Of a stretch of 64,000 bases of DNA, positions 16,478 through 24,506 are shown piece by piece. Made by a program: the position numbers and the translations under genes. Origin of the DNA: Streptomyces antibioticus (GTDB lineage Bacteria > Actinomycetota > Actinomycetes > Streptomycetales > Streptomycetaceae); assembly GCF_002019855.1 (NCBI RefSeq), contig NZ_CM007717.1, positions 8,317,750-8,381,749 on the forward strand, given 5' to 3'. Each line of letters begins with the position of its first letter. Position 1 is the first letter of the stretch. The notes under the pieces are model-generated. The model searched no databases and was not told where the DNA came from. It saw nothing but the letters and a program-made list of their open reading frames with translations.

Positions 16478-17929
16478 TCACCTCACGGTGCTCTCCACCG
16501 GATACGGCACATAGGTGCGCCGGTCGGGATCGACGGCCAGCCGTCCGCCGGCCGGTGGCCGGGCGCGCTGCGCGCAGTCGCGGCGTTCGCAGATCCGGCA
16601 GCCCAGGCCGATCGGGGTGGCGGCACGGGGGTCGTCGAGCGCGATGCCCTCGGCGTAGACCAGCCGGTGAGCGTGGCGCAGTTCACAGCCGAGGGCGACG
16701 GCGAACTCGGCACGCGGGGAACGGTGTCCGAACCCACCCCGGGTGATGGTGCGGGCGACCCAGAAGTACCGCTTGCCGTCGGGCATTTCGGCGACCTGTG
16801 TCAGGATCCGGCCGGGCGCGGAGAACGCCTCGTACACCGTCCACAGCGGGCAGGTGCCGCCGAGCCGGGAGAAGTGGAAGTCGGTGGCGGACTGCCGTTT
16901 GGAGATGTTGCCGGCCCGGTCGACGCGCAGGAAGGAGAAGGGGACACCACGACGGCCGGTGCGCTGGAGGGTGCTCAGCCGGTGGCACACGGTCTCGAAC
17001 CCGACGCCGAAGCGGGCGGACAGCAACTCGATGTCGTAGTGCACCTCTTCGGCGGCGGTGTGGAAGGCGGAGTACGGCATGAGCAGCGCGCCGGCGAAGT
17101 AGTTCGCCAGGCCGATGCGGGCCAGCGCCGACGACTCCGGCGAGGTCAGCCCCGTGGCACCGTCCGCCATCCGGTCGAGCAGCGCCCCGTGCTCCAGCAG
17201 CGCGAGCTGGGTGGCGAGCTGAAAGGCGCGCTGGCCGTCGCTCAGCCAGGGAGACAGGAACAGCAGCCCGGTGTCGGGGACGAACCGCCGCGCGTCACCG
17301 GCCCGCCCGGCGGCGGCCTGCACGACCCGGACCTGGTGGCGCTCGGCGAGCAGCGCCGTGAGCGGGTCCGCCGTTCTGCCCGGACGCAGACCGAGTGTCC
17401 CGGCGATCCGTTCGGCTTCGGTGTCGAGCGGTTCGAAGTGGTTGTGGTGGGCGTAGAAGAAGTCCCGTACCTCGTCGTGCGGTTCGGCGGCAGGCAGCGG
17501 ACCGCCGGCCGGTCCCGGGGAGCCGAGAGCGGCGGCCTGTTCGACCGTGTCGCGGTAGCGGCGGTGCAGGGCGACCAGGGCGCGCGCCACGTCGGGGTGG
17601 TCACGGGCGGCCTCGGTGATCTCCTCGGGGGTGAGCGGCGCGACCGCGCACGCCTCGTCGGCGAGCGCCGTGCGCAGGTCGACGGCGAGCCGGTCCTCGT
17701 CGGCCTCGGAGAAGAACTCGGCGTCGACCCCGAAGACCTCCGCGATCCGCAGCAGGACCGACGCGGTCAGCGGGCGCTGACTCTGTTCGAGCTGATTGGC
17801 GTAGCTGGTGGAGATGCCGAGCGCGCGGGCCATGTCGACCTGGTTGAGGCCGTGCTCACGGCGCAGGCGGCGCAGCTTGGCATGGGCGTACACCTTGCGG
17901 TCGGCTGCTCCTCGTGGCACGGCGCACAT
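16478..17929 (-). CDS. PrpR/ScfR-like short-chain acyl-CoA-responsive regulator with Fe-S cysteines
   Basis: The product is ~483 residues. The N-terminus is an XRE-type helix-turn-helix (LRRLRREHGLNQVDMARALGIS, then SYANQLEQSQRPLT). The middle is the IrrE/ImmA-like region of this family (ARIGLANYFAGALLMPYS), with the PFSFLRVDRAGNISKR segment. The C-terminus has CRICERRDC (Cys ~444, 447, 452), the CX2CX4C arrangement that holds an iron-sulfur cluster in mycobacterial PrpR. That family controls methylcitrate-cycle genes in response to short-chain acyl-CoA, and prpDBC lie divergently next door. The start is uncertain: ATG 17929 has AAGG directly adjacent, and a GTG nine bases later is better spaced from the same AAGG. 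Confidence 0.85.
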   Translation of the reverse strand: MCAVPRGAADRKVYAHAKLRRLRREHGLNQVDMARALGISTSYANQLEQSQRPLTASVLLRIAEVFGVDAEFFSEADEDRLAVDLRTALADEACAVAPLTPEEITEAARDHPDVARALVALHRRYRDTVEQAAALGSPGPAGGPLPAAEPHDEVRDFFYAHHNHFEPLDTEAERIAGTLGLRPGRTADPLTALLAERHQVRVVQAAAGRAGDARRFVPDTGLLFLSPWLSDGQRAFQLATQLALLEHGALLDRMADGATGLTSPESSALARIGLANYFAGALLMPYSAFHTAAEEVHYDIELLSARFGVGFETVCHRLSTLQRTGRRGVPFSFLRVDRAGNISKRQSATDFHFSRLGGTCPLWTVYEAFSAPGRILTQVAEMPDGKRYFWVARTITRGGFGHRSPRAEFAVALGCELRHAHRLVYAEGIALDDPRAATPIGLGCRICERRDCAQRARPPAGGRLAVDPDRRTYVPYPVESTVR

Positions 17930-17972
17930 CCTTGTCGCAAGCCGGGAAGGGGGACGGTCCGCTAGGGGCCGC

Positions 17973-18045
17973 TTGCGAACATAGCATCCGCATTCTTCGC
18001 AGGTTTCGCAGATCCGCAGCTCCGGGATGTAGGGATTTCGCAGAT
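17973..18045. promoter_or_regulatory. Candidate PrpR operators in the prpR-prpD intergenic region
   Basis: Related heptamers recur between the divergent genes: TTGCGAA (17973-17979), TTCGCAG (17996-18002), TTTCGCAGAT (18004-18013) and TTTCGCAGAT again (18036-18045). They resemble in style the TTTGCAAA-type sites of the RamB/PrpR family. Their place supports binding by the adjacent regulator. Confidence 0.5.
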
Positions 18046-18125
18046 TGGAGAGGTGGTCGGGCCTATGCGGAACGGGCACTGTCGATCACGTCAGCACTGA
18101 CAAGCCGCACCCCGCGAGGAGTCCC

Positions 18126-19634
18126 GTGATCGAGCACCACGTCCGTGTCCACCCCAGCGCCGACCGGCTGCCCCGCGAGGACCAGCTCGCCTGGAAGCTC
18201 GCGTCCGTCGCGACGGATGCCGGGGAACCGGACACCGAGAGTGCGGCCATGGCCGTCAACCGGGTGATCGACAACGCCTCGGTGGCCATGGCCTCCCTGC
18301 GCCGCCGCCCGGTCGCCGTGGCCCGGGCCCAGGCCGTCGCCCACCGCGCCACCGCCCCCGGCGCCTCCGTCTTCGGCACCCCCACTCGGGTATCCCCGGA
18401 GTGGGCCGCCTGGGCGAACGGCACCGCCGTACGGGAGCTGGACTTCCACGACACCTACCTGGCCGCCGACTACTCCCACCCCGGCGACAACATCCCGCCC
18501 CTGCTGGCCGTCGCCCAGCACACCGGCCGCACCGGCGCCGACCTGCTGCGCGGCATCATCAGCGCCTACGAGATCCACGTCGCGCTGGTCAAGGGCATCT
18601 GCCTGCACGAGCACCGCATCGACCACGTGGCCCACCTCGGCGCCGCCATCGCGGGCGGCCTCGGGGCGATGCTGCGGCTGCCGACCGAGACCGTGTACCA
18701 GGCGATCCAGCAGACGGTGCACACCACGACCGCGACCCGGCAGTCCCGCAAGGGCGAGATCTCGAGCTGGAAGGCGTACGCGCCCGCCTTCGCCGGCAAG
18801 GCGGCGATCGAGGCGGTGGACCGGGCCATGCGCGGCGAGACCTCGCCGTCGCCGGTCTACGAGGGCGAGGACGGCTTCCTGGCCTGGATGCTCGACGGCC
18901 CCGGCTCCGACTACACCGTGCGGCTCCCCGAGCCCGGCGAGCCGCGCCGCGCGATCCTCGACACCTACACCAAGGAGCACTCCGCCGAGTACCAGGCGCA
19001 GGCCGTCATCGACCTGGCCCGGCGGCTGCGCGAGAAGACCGGCCCCCTGGACACGGTGCGCTCGGTGGTCCTGCACACCAGCCACCACACCCACCACGTC
19101 ATCGGATCCGGCGCGAACGATCCGCAGAAGTACGACCCCACGGCCAGCCGAGAGACCCTCGACCACTCGGTGCCGTACATCTTCGCCGTGGCCCTGGAGG
19201 ACGGCACCTGGCACCACGAACGCTCCTACGCCCCCGGACGCGCCCGCCGCCCCTCGACGGTGGAGCTGTGGCGGAAGATCACCACGGTCGAGGACCCGGA
19301 GTGGACCCGCCGCTACCACGACCCCGACCCGGACCGCCGGGCCTTCGGCGGACGCGCGGTGATCACCCTGGACGACGGCTCGGTGATCGAGGACGAACTC
19401 GCCGTCGCCGACGCCCACCCGGCCGGCGCCCGCCCCTTCGACCGCGCCGCCTACACCGCCAAGTTCCGCACCCTCACCGAGGGCGTCGTCACCCCGGCCG
19501 GCCAGGACCGGTTCCTGTCCGCCGCCGAGCACCTCGGGGATCTCGCGGCGGACGGCCTGGACGGCCTGTTCCCGGCGGTCGACACCGAGGCCGTCGCCGC
19601 ACACGACGCGTGCCTGCCGAAGGGCCTGTTCTGA
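18126..19634 (+). CDS. prpD: 2-Methylcitrate dehydratase
   Basis: The GTG at 18126 is preceded by GAGGAG five bases upstream. The product is 502 residues, the usual PrpD length. It belongs to the MmgE/PrpD family: DTYLAADYSHPGDNIPPLLAVAQ, the GIISAYEIHVALVKGICLHEH segment in parts, SSWKAYAPAFAGKAAIEA and the C-terminal FGGRAVITLDDGSVIEDE. It dehydrates 2-methylcitrate to methyl-aconitate in the methylcitrate cycle, which oxidises propionyl-CoA to pyruvate without cobalamin. It is the first gene of prpDBC, overlapping prpB by one base, and is divergent from the PrpR-like regulator. Confidence 0.93.
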   Translation: MIEHHVRVHPSADRLPREDQLAWKLASVATDAGEPDTESAAMAVNRVIDNASVAMASLRRRPVAVARAQAVAHRATAPGASVFGTPTRVSPEWAAWANGTAVRELDFHDTYLAADYSHPGDNIPPLLAVAQHTGRTGADLLRGIISAYEIHVALVKGICLHEHRIDHVAHLGAAIAGGLGAMLRLPTETVYQAIQQTVHTTTATRQSRKGEISSWKAYAPAFAGKAAIEAVDRAMRGETSPSPVYEGEDGFLAWMLDGPGSDYTVRLPEPGEPRRAILDTYTKEHSAEYQAQAVIDLARRLREKTGPLDTVRSVVLHTSHHTHHVIGSGANDPQKYDPTASRETLDHSVPYIFAVALEDGTWHHERSYAPGRARRPSTVELWRKITTVEDPEWTRRYHDPDPDRRAFGGRAVITLDDGSVIEDELAVADAHPAGARPFDRAAYTAKFRTLTEGVVTPAGQDRFLSAAEHLGDLAADGLDGLFPAVDTEAVAAHDACLPKGLF

Positions 19635-20542
19635 TGCCGCTCCACACCCGCACCACTCCGGCCGGACGCCGCCGCGCCTTCCGCGAACAGCTCGCCTCCG
19701 GACGGCTGTTGCGGATGCCCGGCGCGCTCAACCCGCTCTCCGCCCGGCTGATCCAGGACACCGGATTCGACGCCGTCTACCTCTCCGGCGCCGTCCTCGC
19801 CGCCGACCTGGGGCTGCCCGACATCGGGCTGACCACGGTCACCGAGATCGCCGCCCGCGCCCAGCAGACGACCCGGGTCACCGACCTGCCCGTCCTCATC
19901 GACGCCGACACCGGCTTCGGCGAACCCCTGAACGCCGCCCGCACGGTCCAGCTCCTGGAGGACGCCGGCCTGGCCGGACTCCACCTGGAGGACCAGGTCA
20001 ACCCCAAACGCTGCGGCCACCTCGACGGCAAGACCCTCACGCCGCGCGAGGAGATGGTCCGCCGGGTCCGCGCGGCCGTCGACGCCCGCCGGGACCCGGA
20101 CTTCCTCCTCATGGCCCGCACGGACGCCCGTTCGGTCGAGGGCCTGGGCGCGGCGATCGGCCGGGCCAAGGCGTACGTCGACGCCGGCGCCGACGCGATC
20201 TTCCCCGAAGCCCTCGCCGACACCGCCGAGTACGAGGCGTTCCGCAAGGCCCTCGACGTGCCCCTCCTCGCGAACCTCACCGAGTTCGGCAGGACCCCGC
20301 TCCTCGACACGGCCACGCTGGAGGACCTCGGCTACAACATCGCCCTCTACCCGGTCACGCTGCTGCGCCTCGCCATGGGCGCCGTCGAGGACGGGCTGCG
20401 CACCCTCGCCGAGGAGGGCACCCAGAAGTCCTTGCTGCCGCGCATGCAGATCCGCTCCCGCCTGTACGAACTCCTCGGCTACGCCGACTACTCGGCCTTC
20501 GACTCCGCCGTCCACGACTTCACTCTCCCGCCCGGCACCTGA
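19634..20542 (+). CDS. prpB: 2-Methylisocitrate lyase
   Basis: The ATG at 19634 shares its first base with the prpD stop. The product is 302 residues, the standard PrpB length. Diagnostic features are VYLSGAVLAADLGLPD, LIDADTGFGEPLN (metal and substrate site), the active-site loop KRCGH, and MARTDARSVEG. It splits 2-methylisocitrate into succinate and pyruvate. The gene is co-transcribed between prpD and prpC. Confidence 0.95.
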   Translation: MPLHTRTTPAGRRRAFREQLASGRLLRMPGALNPLSARLIQDTGFDAVYLSGAVLAADLGLPDIGLTTVTEIAARAQQTTRVTDLPVLIDADTGFGEPLNAARTVQLLEDAGLAGLHLEDQVNPKRCGHLDGKTLTPREEMVRRVRAAVDARRDPDFLLMARTDARSVEGLGAAIGRAKAYVDAGADAIFPEALADTAEYEAFRKALDVPLLANLTEFGRTPLLDTATLEDLGYNIALYPVTLLRLAMGAVEDGLRTLAEEGTQKSLLPRMQIRSRLYELLGYADYSAFDSAVHDFTLPPGT

Positions 20543-20563
20543 CGCACCGGAAGGCTCCCGCCC

Positions 20564-21700
20564 ATGACCACCACCGCGCCCGCGATCCACCGCGGCCTCG
20601 CCGGTGTCGTCGTCGACACCACCGAGATCTCCACCGTCGTCCAGGAGACCAACTCCCTCACCTACCGCGGCTATCCGGTCCAGGACCTGGCCGCCCGCCG
20701 CTCCTTCGAGGAGGTCGCCCACCTGCTCTGGTACGGCGAACTCCCCGACGCGGCGCAGCTCCACGACTTCCGGGCCCGGGAACGCGCCCTGCGCCCGCTG
20801 GACCGCACCACGCTGGAACTGCTGGCCCGGCTGCCCGAGACCTGCCACCCCATGGACGTGCTGCGCACAGCCGTCAGCTTCTTCGGCGCCGAGGACCCCA
20901 CGGAGGACGACGGCAGCCCCGCCGCCAACCGGGCCAAGTCCCTCACCCTGCTGGCCAAGCTGCCCACCGTCGTGGCCGCCGACCAGCGCCGCCGCCGTGG
21001 CCTGACCCCGATCCCGCCGGACCCCTCCCTCGGCTACGCCGAGAACTTCTTCCACATGTGCTTCGGCAGCGTGCCCGACCCGGACGTGGTCCGCTGCTTC
21101 GAGATCTCCCTGGTGCTGTACGCCGAACACAGCTTCAACGCCTCGACGTTCACCGCGCGCGTGGTCACCTCCACCCTCTCGGACCTGTACAGCGCGGTCA
21201 CCGCCGCGATCGGCGCCCTGAAGGGCCCGCTGCACGGCGGAGCCAACGAGGCCGTGATGCACATGCTGCTGGAGATCGAGGACCCGCAGCGCGCCGAGAC
21301 CTGGCTGGACGAGGCACTGGCCTCCAAGCGGAAGATCATGGGCTTCGGCCACCGCGTCTACAAGAACGGCGACTCCCGCGTCCCCCTCATGCAGGCCGCC
21401 CTGGACCGACTGGTGGCCCGGTCCGCCGACCCGGAGGCGACCCGCCTGGCCACCCTGCTCGCGGCCCTGCGGCACACGATGATCACCCGCAAGGGCATCC
21501 ACCCCAACCTGGACTACCCGGCCGGCCTCGCCTACCACCTCATGGGCTTCGACACCCCCACCTTCACCCCGATCTTCGTGATGAGCCGCATCACCGGCTG
21601 GACCGCCCACATCACGGAACAACTCACCCACAACGCCCTGATCCGCCCCCTGGCCGCCTACGCCGGCCCGGCCCGACGGGCGGTACCCGGCCCCGCCTAG
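20564..21700 (+). CDS. prpC: 2-Methylcitrate synthase
   Basis: The product is 378 residues and is a short citrate-synthase-family protein of the PrpC type. It opens with GLAGVVVDTTEISTVVQETN and has the catalytic histidines in EHSFNASTF and GPLHGGANEAVM, MGFGHRVYKNGDSR, and the aspartate region near FTPIFVMSRITGW. It condenses propionyl-CoA with oxaloacetate. It follows prpB by 21 bases, with GGAAGG upstream of the ATG, and ends the operon. Some residual citrate synthase activity is common in the family. Confidence 0.93.
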   Translation: MTTTAPAIHRGLAGVVVDTTEISTVVQETNSLTYRGYPVQDLAARRSFEEVAHLLWYGELPDAAQLHDFRARERALRPLDRTTLELLARLPETCHPMDVLRTAVSFFGAEDPTEDDGSPAANRAKSLTLLAKLPTVVAADQRRRRGLTPIPPDPSLGYAENFFHMCFGSVPDPDVVRCFEISLVLYAEHSFNASTFTARVVTSTLSDLYSAVTAAIGALKGPLHGGANEAVMHMLLEIEDPQRAETWLDEALASKRKIMGFGHRVYKNGDSRVPLMQAALDRLVARSADPEATRLATLLAALRHTMITRKGIHPNLDYPAGLAYHLMGFDTPTFTPIFVMSRITGWTAHITEQLTHNALIRPLAAYAGPARRAVPGPA

Positions 21701-21882
21701 CCTCCCGTCGGACAGGCCGCGTGCCGCATCCCGCACCGACGCGACTCCAACCGGTCCTGGGCGTCACCGACGGACACCCCGCCCAGGGCTACGGGGCTGA
21801 CGGGGCGCTGAACGTCGGGCGGGGCCTGGCGGCCATTCAGCTCACGACCAACACACCGAGACCGCCGCCGACCGCCCTTGAC

Positions 21883-22233
21883 CTAGCCCGACGGCCGAAT
21901 CGCGGTGAACCGCGCGCTCATGGCAGGACCAAGGTGGTCGACAAGGCCATATTCGGGCTGATCCGGCCACGGCAAATCGAGGAGGAACGAGGTGACAATC
22001 ACCCCGGTGACCTCGTGCACGTCCAGACGGAGTTGCTCTTCCAGGAACCGCAATGTGACGCGCCAGTTCGTGTCGTCTCCTCCGACGAACGACGCGACGG
22101 TCTCCTGGACGACGTCCCAGAAGAACACGTGGGGCAGGACAGTGCCCTCGTTGAAGACGTGCGCGTCAAACAGGTCCTCGAAGCAGGGCACAGCCGTTAC
22201 GAAGTCCCGCACGAGCTGAACATCCCGCTCCAC
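21883..22233 (-). CDS. Small conserved hypothetical protein
   Basis: The product is 116 residues from a GTG with GGGAGGGGG about six bases upstream. It is acidic and hydrophobic, with LPHVFFWDVVQETV, WRVTLRFLEEQL, VTGVIVTSFLLDLP and a closing LGPAMSARF. The layout resembles small, widespread DUF7674-like proteins, some of which sit beside nuclease or toxin genes as immunity-like partners, but I cannot assign it firmly. It lies downstream of the nuclease-like gene on the same strand. No signal peptide or membrane helix is visible. Confidence 0.6.
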   Translation of the reverse strand: MERDVQLVRDFVTAVPCFEDLFDAHVFNEGTVLPHVFFWDVVQETVASFVGGDDTNWRVTLRFLEEQLRLDVHEVTGVIVTSFLLDLPWPDQPEYGLVDHLGPAMSARFTAIRPSG

Positions 22234-22354
22234 GGGGCACCCCCTCCCTGGAAGGTCAGGACAGATCCATCAGCCGCGACCAGCCGGGAAGGCCGTAGGC
22301 GGCGGATTTGGTCGGCGCCAGAGTCAGAGGCCGAGGTACCCACCCCGCCCCGGC

Positions 22355-23437
22355 TCACCGCCCCCACGGCTCGAGCAGCTCGCTGAGGTTGGCCAGATCA
22401 GGGGGCGTGATGACGATGAGACGGATGCCGGCCTCGTGGGCGAGTTGCTGCTTGGCTCGGATCTTGGTGACGTACTCGTCGCTGGTGAGGCCCGCGTACT
22501 CGACGTACGTGCCGTCCGGCAGCTCCCAGTCCGCGCGGCGTCGGCCGTGCGGATTGTGTTCAGGGTGCCTGGGCCAGGCCGGTTCGATCCGGTGCTCCAC
22601 GTCGTGGCGCGTGAGCCAGTCGTCGATGGCCCGCTCGGCCAGCGACCTGCACGGGTGGCCGTCCGCTGCCACGCAGTAGGTTCCGCGGGCGGGCCGCCAC
22701 GCTTCGGGGACCAGACCTGTACGGCGCAGGACCTCCACCCAGCTTCCGGCCTCCAACAGCCCACGGACCGTCGCGGCCGGGGGACACGTCCTCATCGCAC
22801 CCACGATGGCATCACGCTGCCCGTCCGGAAGATCGAGAGGGACGGGGCGCTGGGCGAAGTCCTGCGGGGGAGCAGCGGCGAAGTGCGTCGATAGGGTGGT
22901 CAGCCTCTGCTGGGCCTCATCCGCGGTGACAGGACCGCTGCTTCCGTTGCGCGCCTCGACACAGCATTGCTTGCACCAGCGGGCCGGCCCGAACTGGCGG
23001 ACCATCCATGGATTGAGCTGCCCCGCCGTGAAGACGGTCGCACACAACGGGCACTTCTGCGGCCGCGCGTCCGGCCAGGAGCGCCGGGCTCGCGCGGCAT
23101 GGAAGGAGCCGTACATGGCGGCGTGTTCGTAGACCACATCAGGCCGGTCCGCGTACGTGTGCCCTTGCCCGATCAGCCTTCGGCGCGCCAGCTCGTACAC
23201 CTCCTCCGCGAGGGTCGGCTCCCGGGTGAGCAGTCGCCGGGGACACATCCAGGGCCACATCACTCCGTAGTCCTCGATCAGATCGTCCACGAGGTCGTCA
23301 CCCGCGTCGGTCCACACGCCGTCGAACCGCGCCTGGTCGCCCCTGCTCCACCCGTAGGGGTTGAAGCCGCCTTCAGGGTCCGTGCTCCTGAACGACCAAT
23401 CCCTGTTCCGCCCCCGGTTGTCGGCTGCGACCGGCAT
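22355..23437 (-). CDS. Zinc-finger protein with C-terminal PD-(D/E)XK nuclease-like domain
   Basis: The ATG at 23437 is chosen because GAGGGAG lies about eight bases upstream; an ATG 39 bases earlier lacks a site. The product is 360 residues. A four-cysteine knuckle is visible (CPLC at ~129-132 and CKQC at ~155-158). The C-terminus (~residues 265-350) has the order of a PD-(D/E)XK core: Glu in SLAERAIDDWL (~268), Asp in RRADWELP (~303), Glu in YVEYAG (~313), and a lysine moved to the next helix (AKQQLA, ~329). Strand IRLIVITP closes the fold. It is similar in style to very-short-patch or homing-type nucleases. The target and role are unknown, and it could be a structural relative without activity. 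Confidence 0.6.
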   Translation of the reverse strand: MPVAADNRGRNRDWSFRSTDPEGGFNPYGWSRGDQARFDGVWTDAGDDLVDDLIEDYGVMWPWMCPRRLLTREPTLAEEVYELARRRLIGQGHTYADRPDVVYEHAAMYGSFHAARARRSWPDARPQKCPLCATVFTAGQLNPWMVRQFGPARWCKQCCVEARNGSSGPVTADEAQQRLTTLSTHFAAAPPQDFAQRPVPLDLPDGQRDAIVGAMRTCPPAATVRGLLEAGSWVEVLRRTGLVPEAWRPARGTYCVAADGHPCRSLAERAIDDWLTRHDVEHRIEPAWPRHPEHNPHGRRRADWELPDGTYVEYAGLTSDEYVTKIRAKQQLAHEAGIRLIVITPPDLANLSELLEPWGR

Positions 23438-23623
23438 ACAAGCACTCCCTCGACTCGGCCACCGCGGGAAGGACATGCTTCTCCGAGCGGATCCGGATCA
23501 TCCATCATCCCCGCCCTTTCGGCGAGAGCCACGCAGAGGGCTGGTCTCCAAGATCGGTGGTCCGTAGGCTCGTTCTGGCAGGGCCGGAGTGACCGTGCAT
23601 GATCAGGAGTCGGGGGCGGCGGA

Positions 23624-24469
23624 GTGACCGAGATCGATCTGACACTCGACGACGGCCGGCGCGTGCGCGTCCACGACACCGGGACCCGCTCGGGCGCCGG
23701 CTCCCTCGTCGTCTTCTGGCACCACGGCACACCGAACATCGGCGCGCCGCCCGTGCCCCTCTTCCCGGCCGCCGAGCGGCTCGGCATCCGCTGGATCTCG
23801 TACGACCGCCCCGGGTACGGCGGATCGACGCCTCTCCCGGGCCGCGACGTGGCGTCGGTGGCCGGCGACGTCGCCGCCGTCGCGAGCGCGCTGGACGTCG
23901 AACGGTTCGCCGTCATGGGCCACTCCGGGGGCGGCGCGCACGCCCTGGCCTGCGCTGCCCTCCTGCCCGACCGTGTCCTGGGCGTGGTCGACGTGGCGGG
24001 ACTTGCTCCGTTCGGCGCCGAGGGCCTGGACTGGTTCGCGGGCATGACGCCCTCCATCGCGGCCTCGCTCCGCGCCGCCGCCCGGGGGCGCGGGGAGAAG
24101 GAGAAGCACGCGGCCGGCGCCGAGTACGACCCGGAGATGTTCACCGCGGCCGACCACGACGCCCTATCCGGTGAGTGGTCCTGGTTCGACGACGTCGTCG
24201 CTCCGGCCGTCGCGGCGGGCCCGGGCGGGCAGATCGACGACGACTTGGCGTACGTCGCCCCCTGGGGCTTCGCCCCGCGGCGGATCAACGTGCCGGTCCT
24301 CCTCCTCCACGGCGACCAGGACCGCATCGCGCCCAGCTCACACGCGCAATGGCTCGCGGACCACTGCCCGTCGGCCGAACTGTGGCTGCGCCCCGGAGAC
24401 GGACACATCTCCGTCCTCGCCGCCGGCCCGGCCGCCCTGGAGTGGCTCGCGGAACGCTCCGCAGGCTGA
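23624..24469 (+). CDS. Alpha/beta hydrolase
   Basis: The product is 281 residues from a GTG. It has an HHGTP oxyanion segment, SYDRPGYGGST, the nucleophile elbow GHSGGG (Ser ~101), a late HGDQDRIAP acid loop and the GDGHIS histidine, so the triad is complete. No signal peptide is seen. It converges on the arylsulfatase gene. The substrate is not predictable; proline iminopeptidase-like or esterase activity are typical for the group. Confidence 0.85.
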   Translation: MTEIDLTLDDGRRVRVHDTGTRSGAGSLVVFWHHGTPNIGAPPVPLFPAAERLGIRWISYDRPGYGGSTPLPGRDVASVAGDVAAVASALDVERFAVMGHSGGGAHALACAALLPDRVLGVVDVAGLAPFGAEGLDWFAGMTPSIAASLRAAARGRGEKEKHAAGAEYDPEMFTAADHDALSGEWSWFDDVVAPAVAAGPGGQIDDDLAYVAPWGFAPRRINVPVLLLHGDQDRIAPSSHAQWLADHCPSAELWLRPGDGHISVLAAGPAALEWLAERSAG

Positions 24470-24506
24470 CACTGCCGGCGATTTCCCCGAGGCAGCGGCT
24501 CCGCCC

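Noticed and set aside
19451..21736. 761-residue frame antisense to prpD/prpB/prpC
   Set aside because: Gly/Val/Arg-rich translation with no domain, lying opposite three clear genes. It is a GC-bias artefact.
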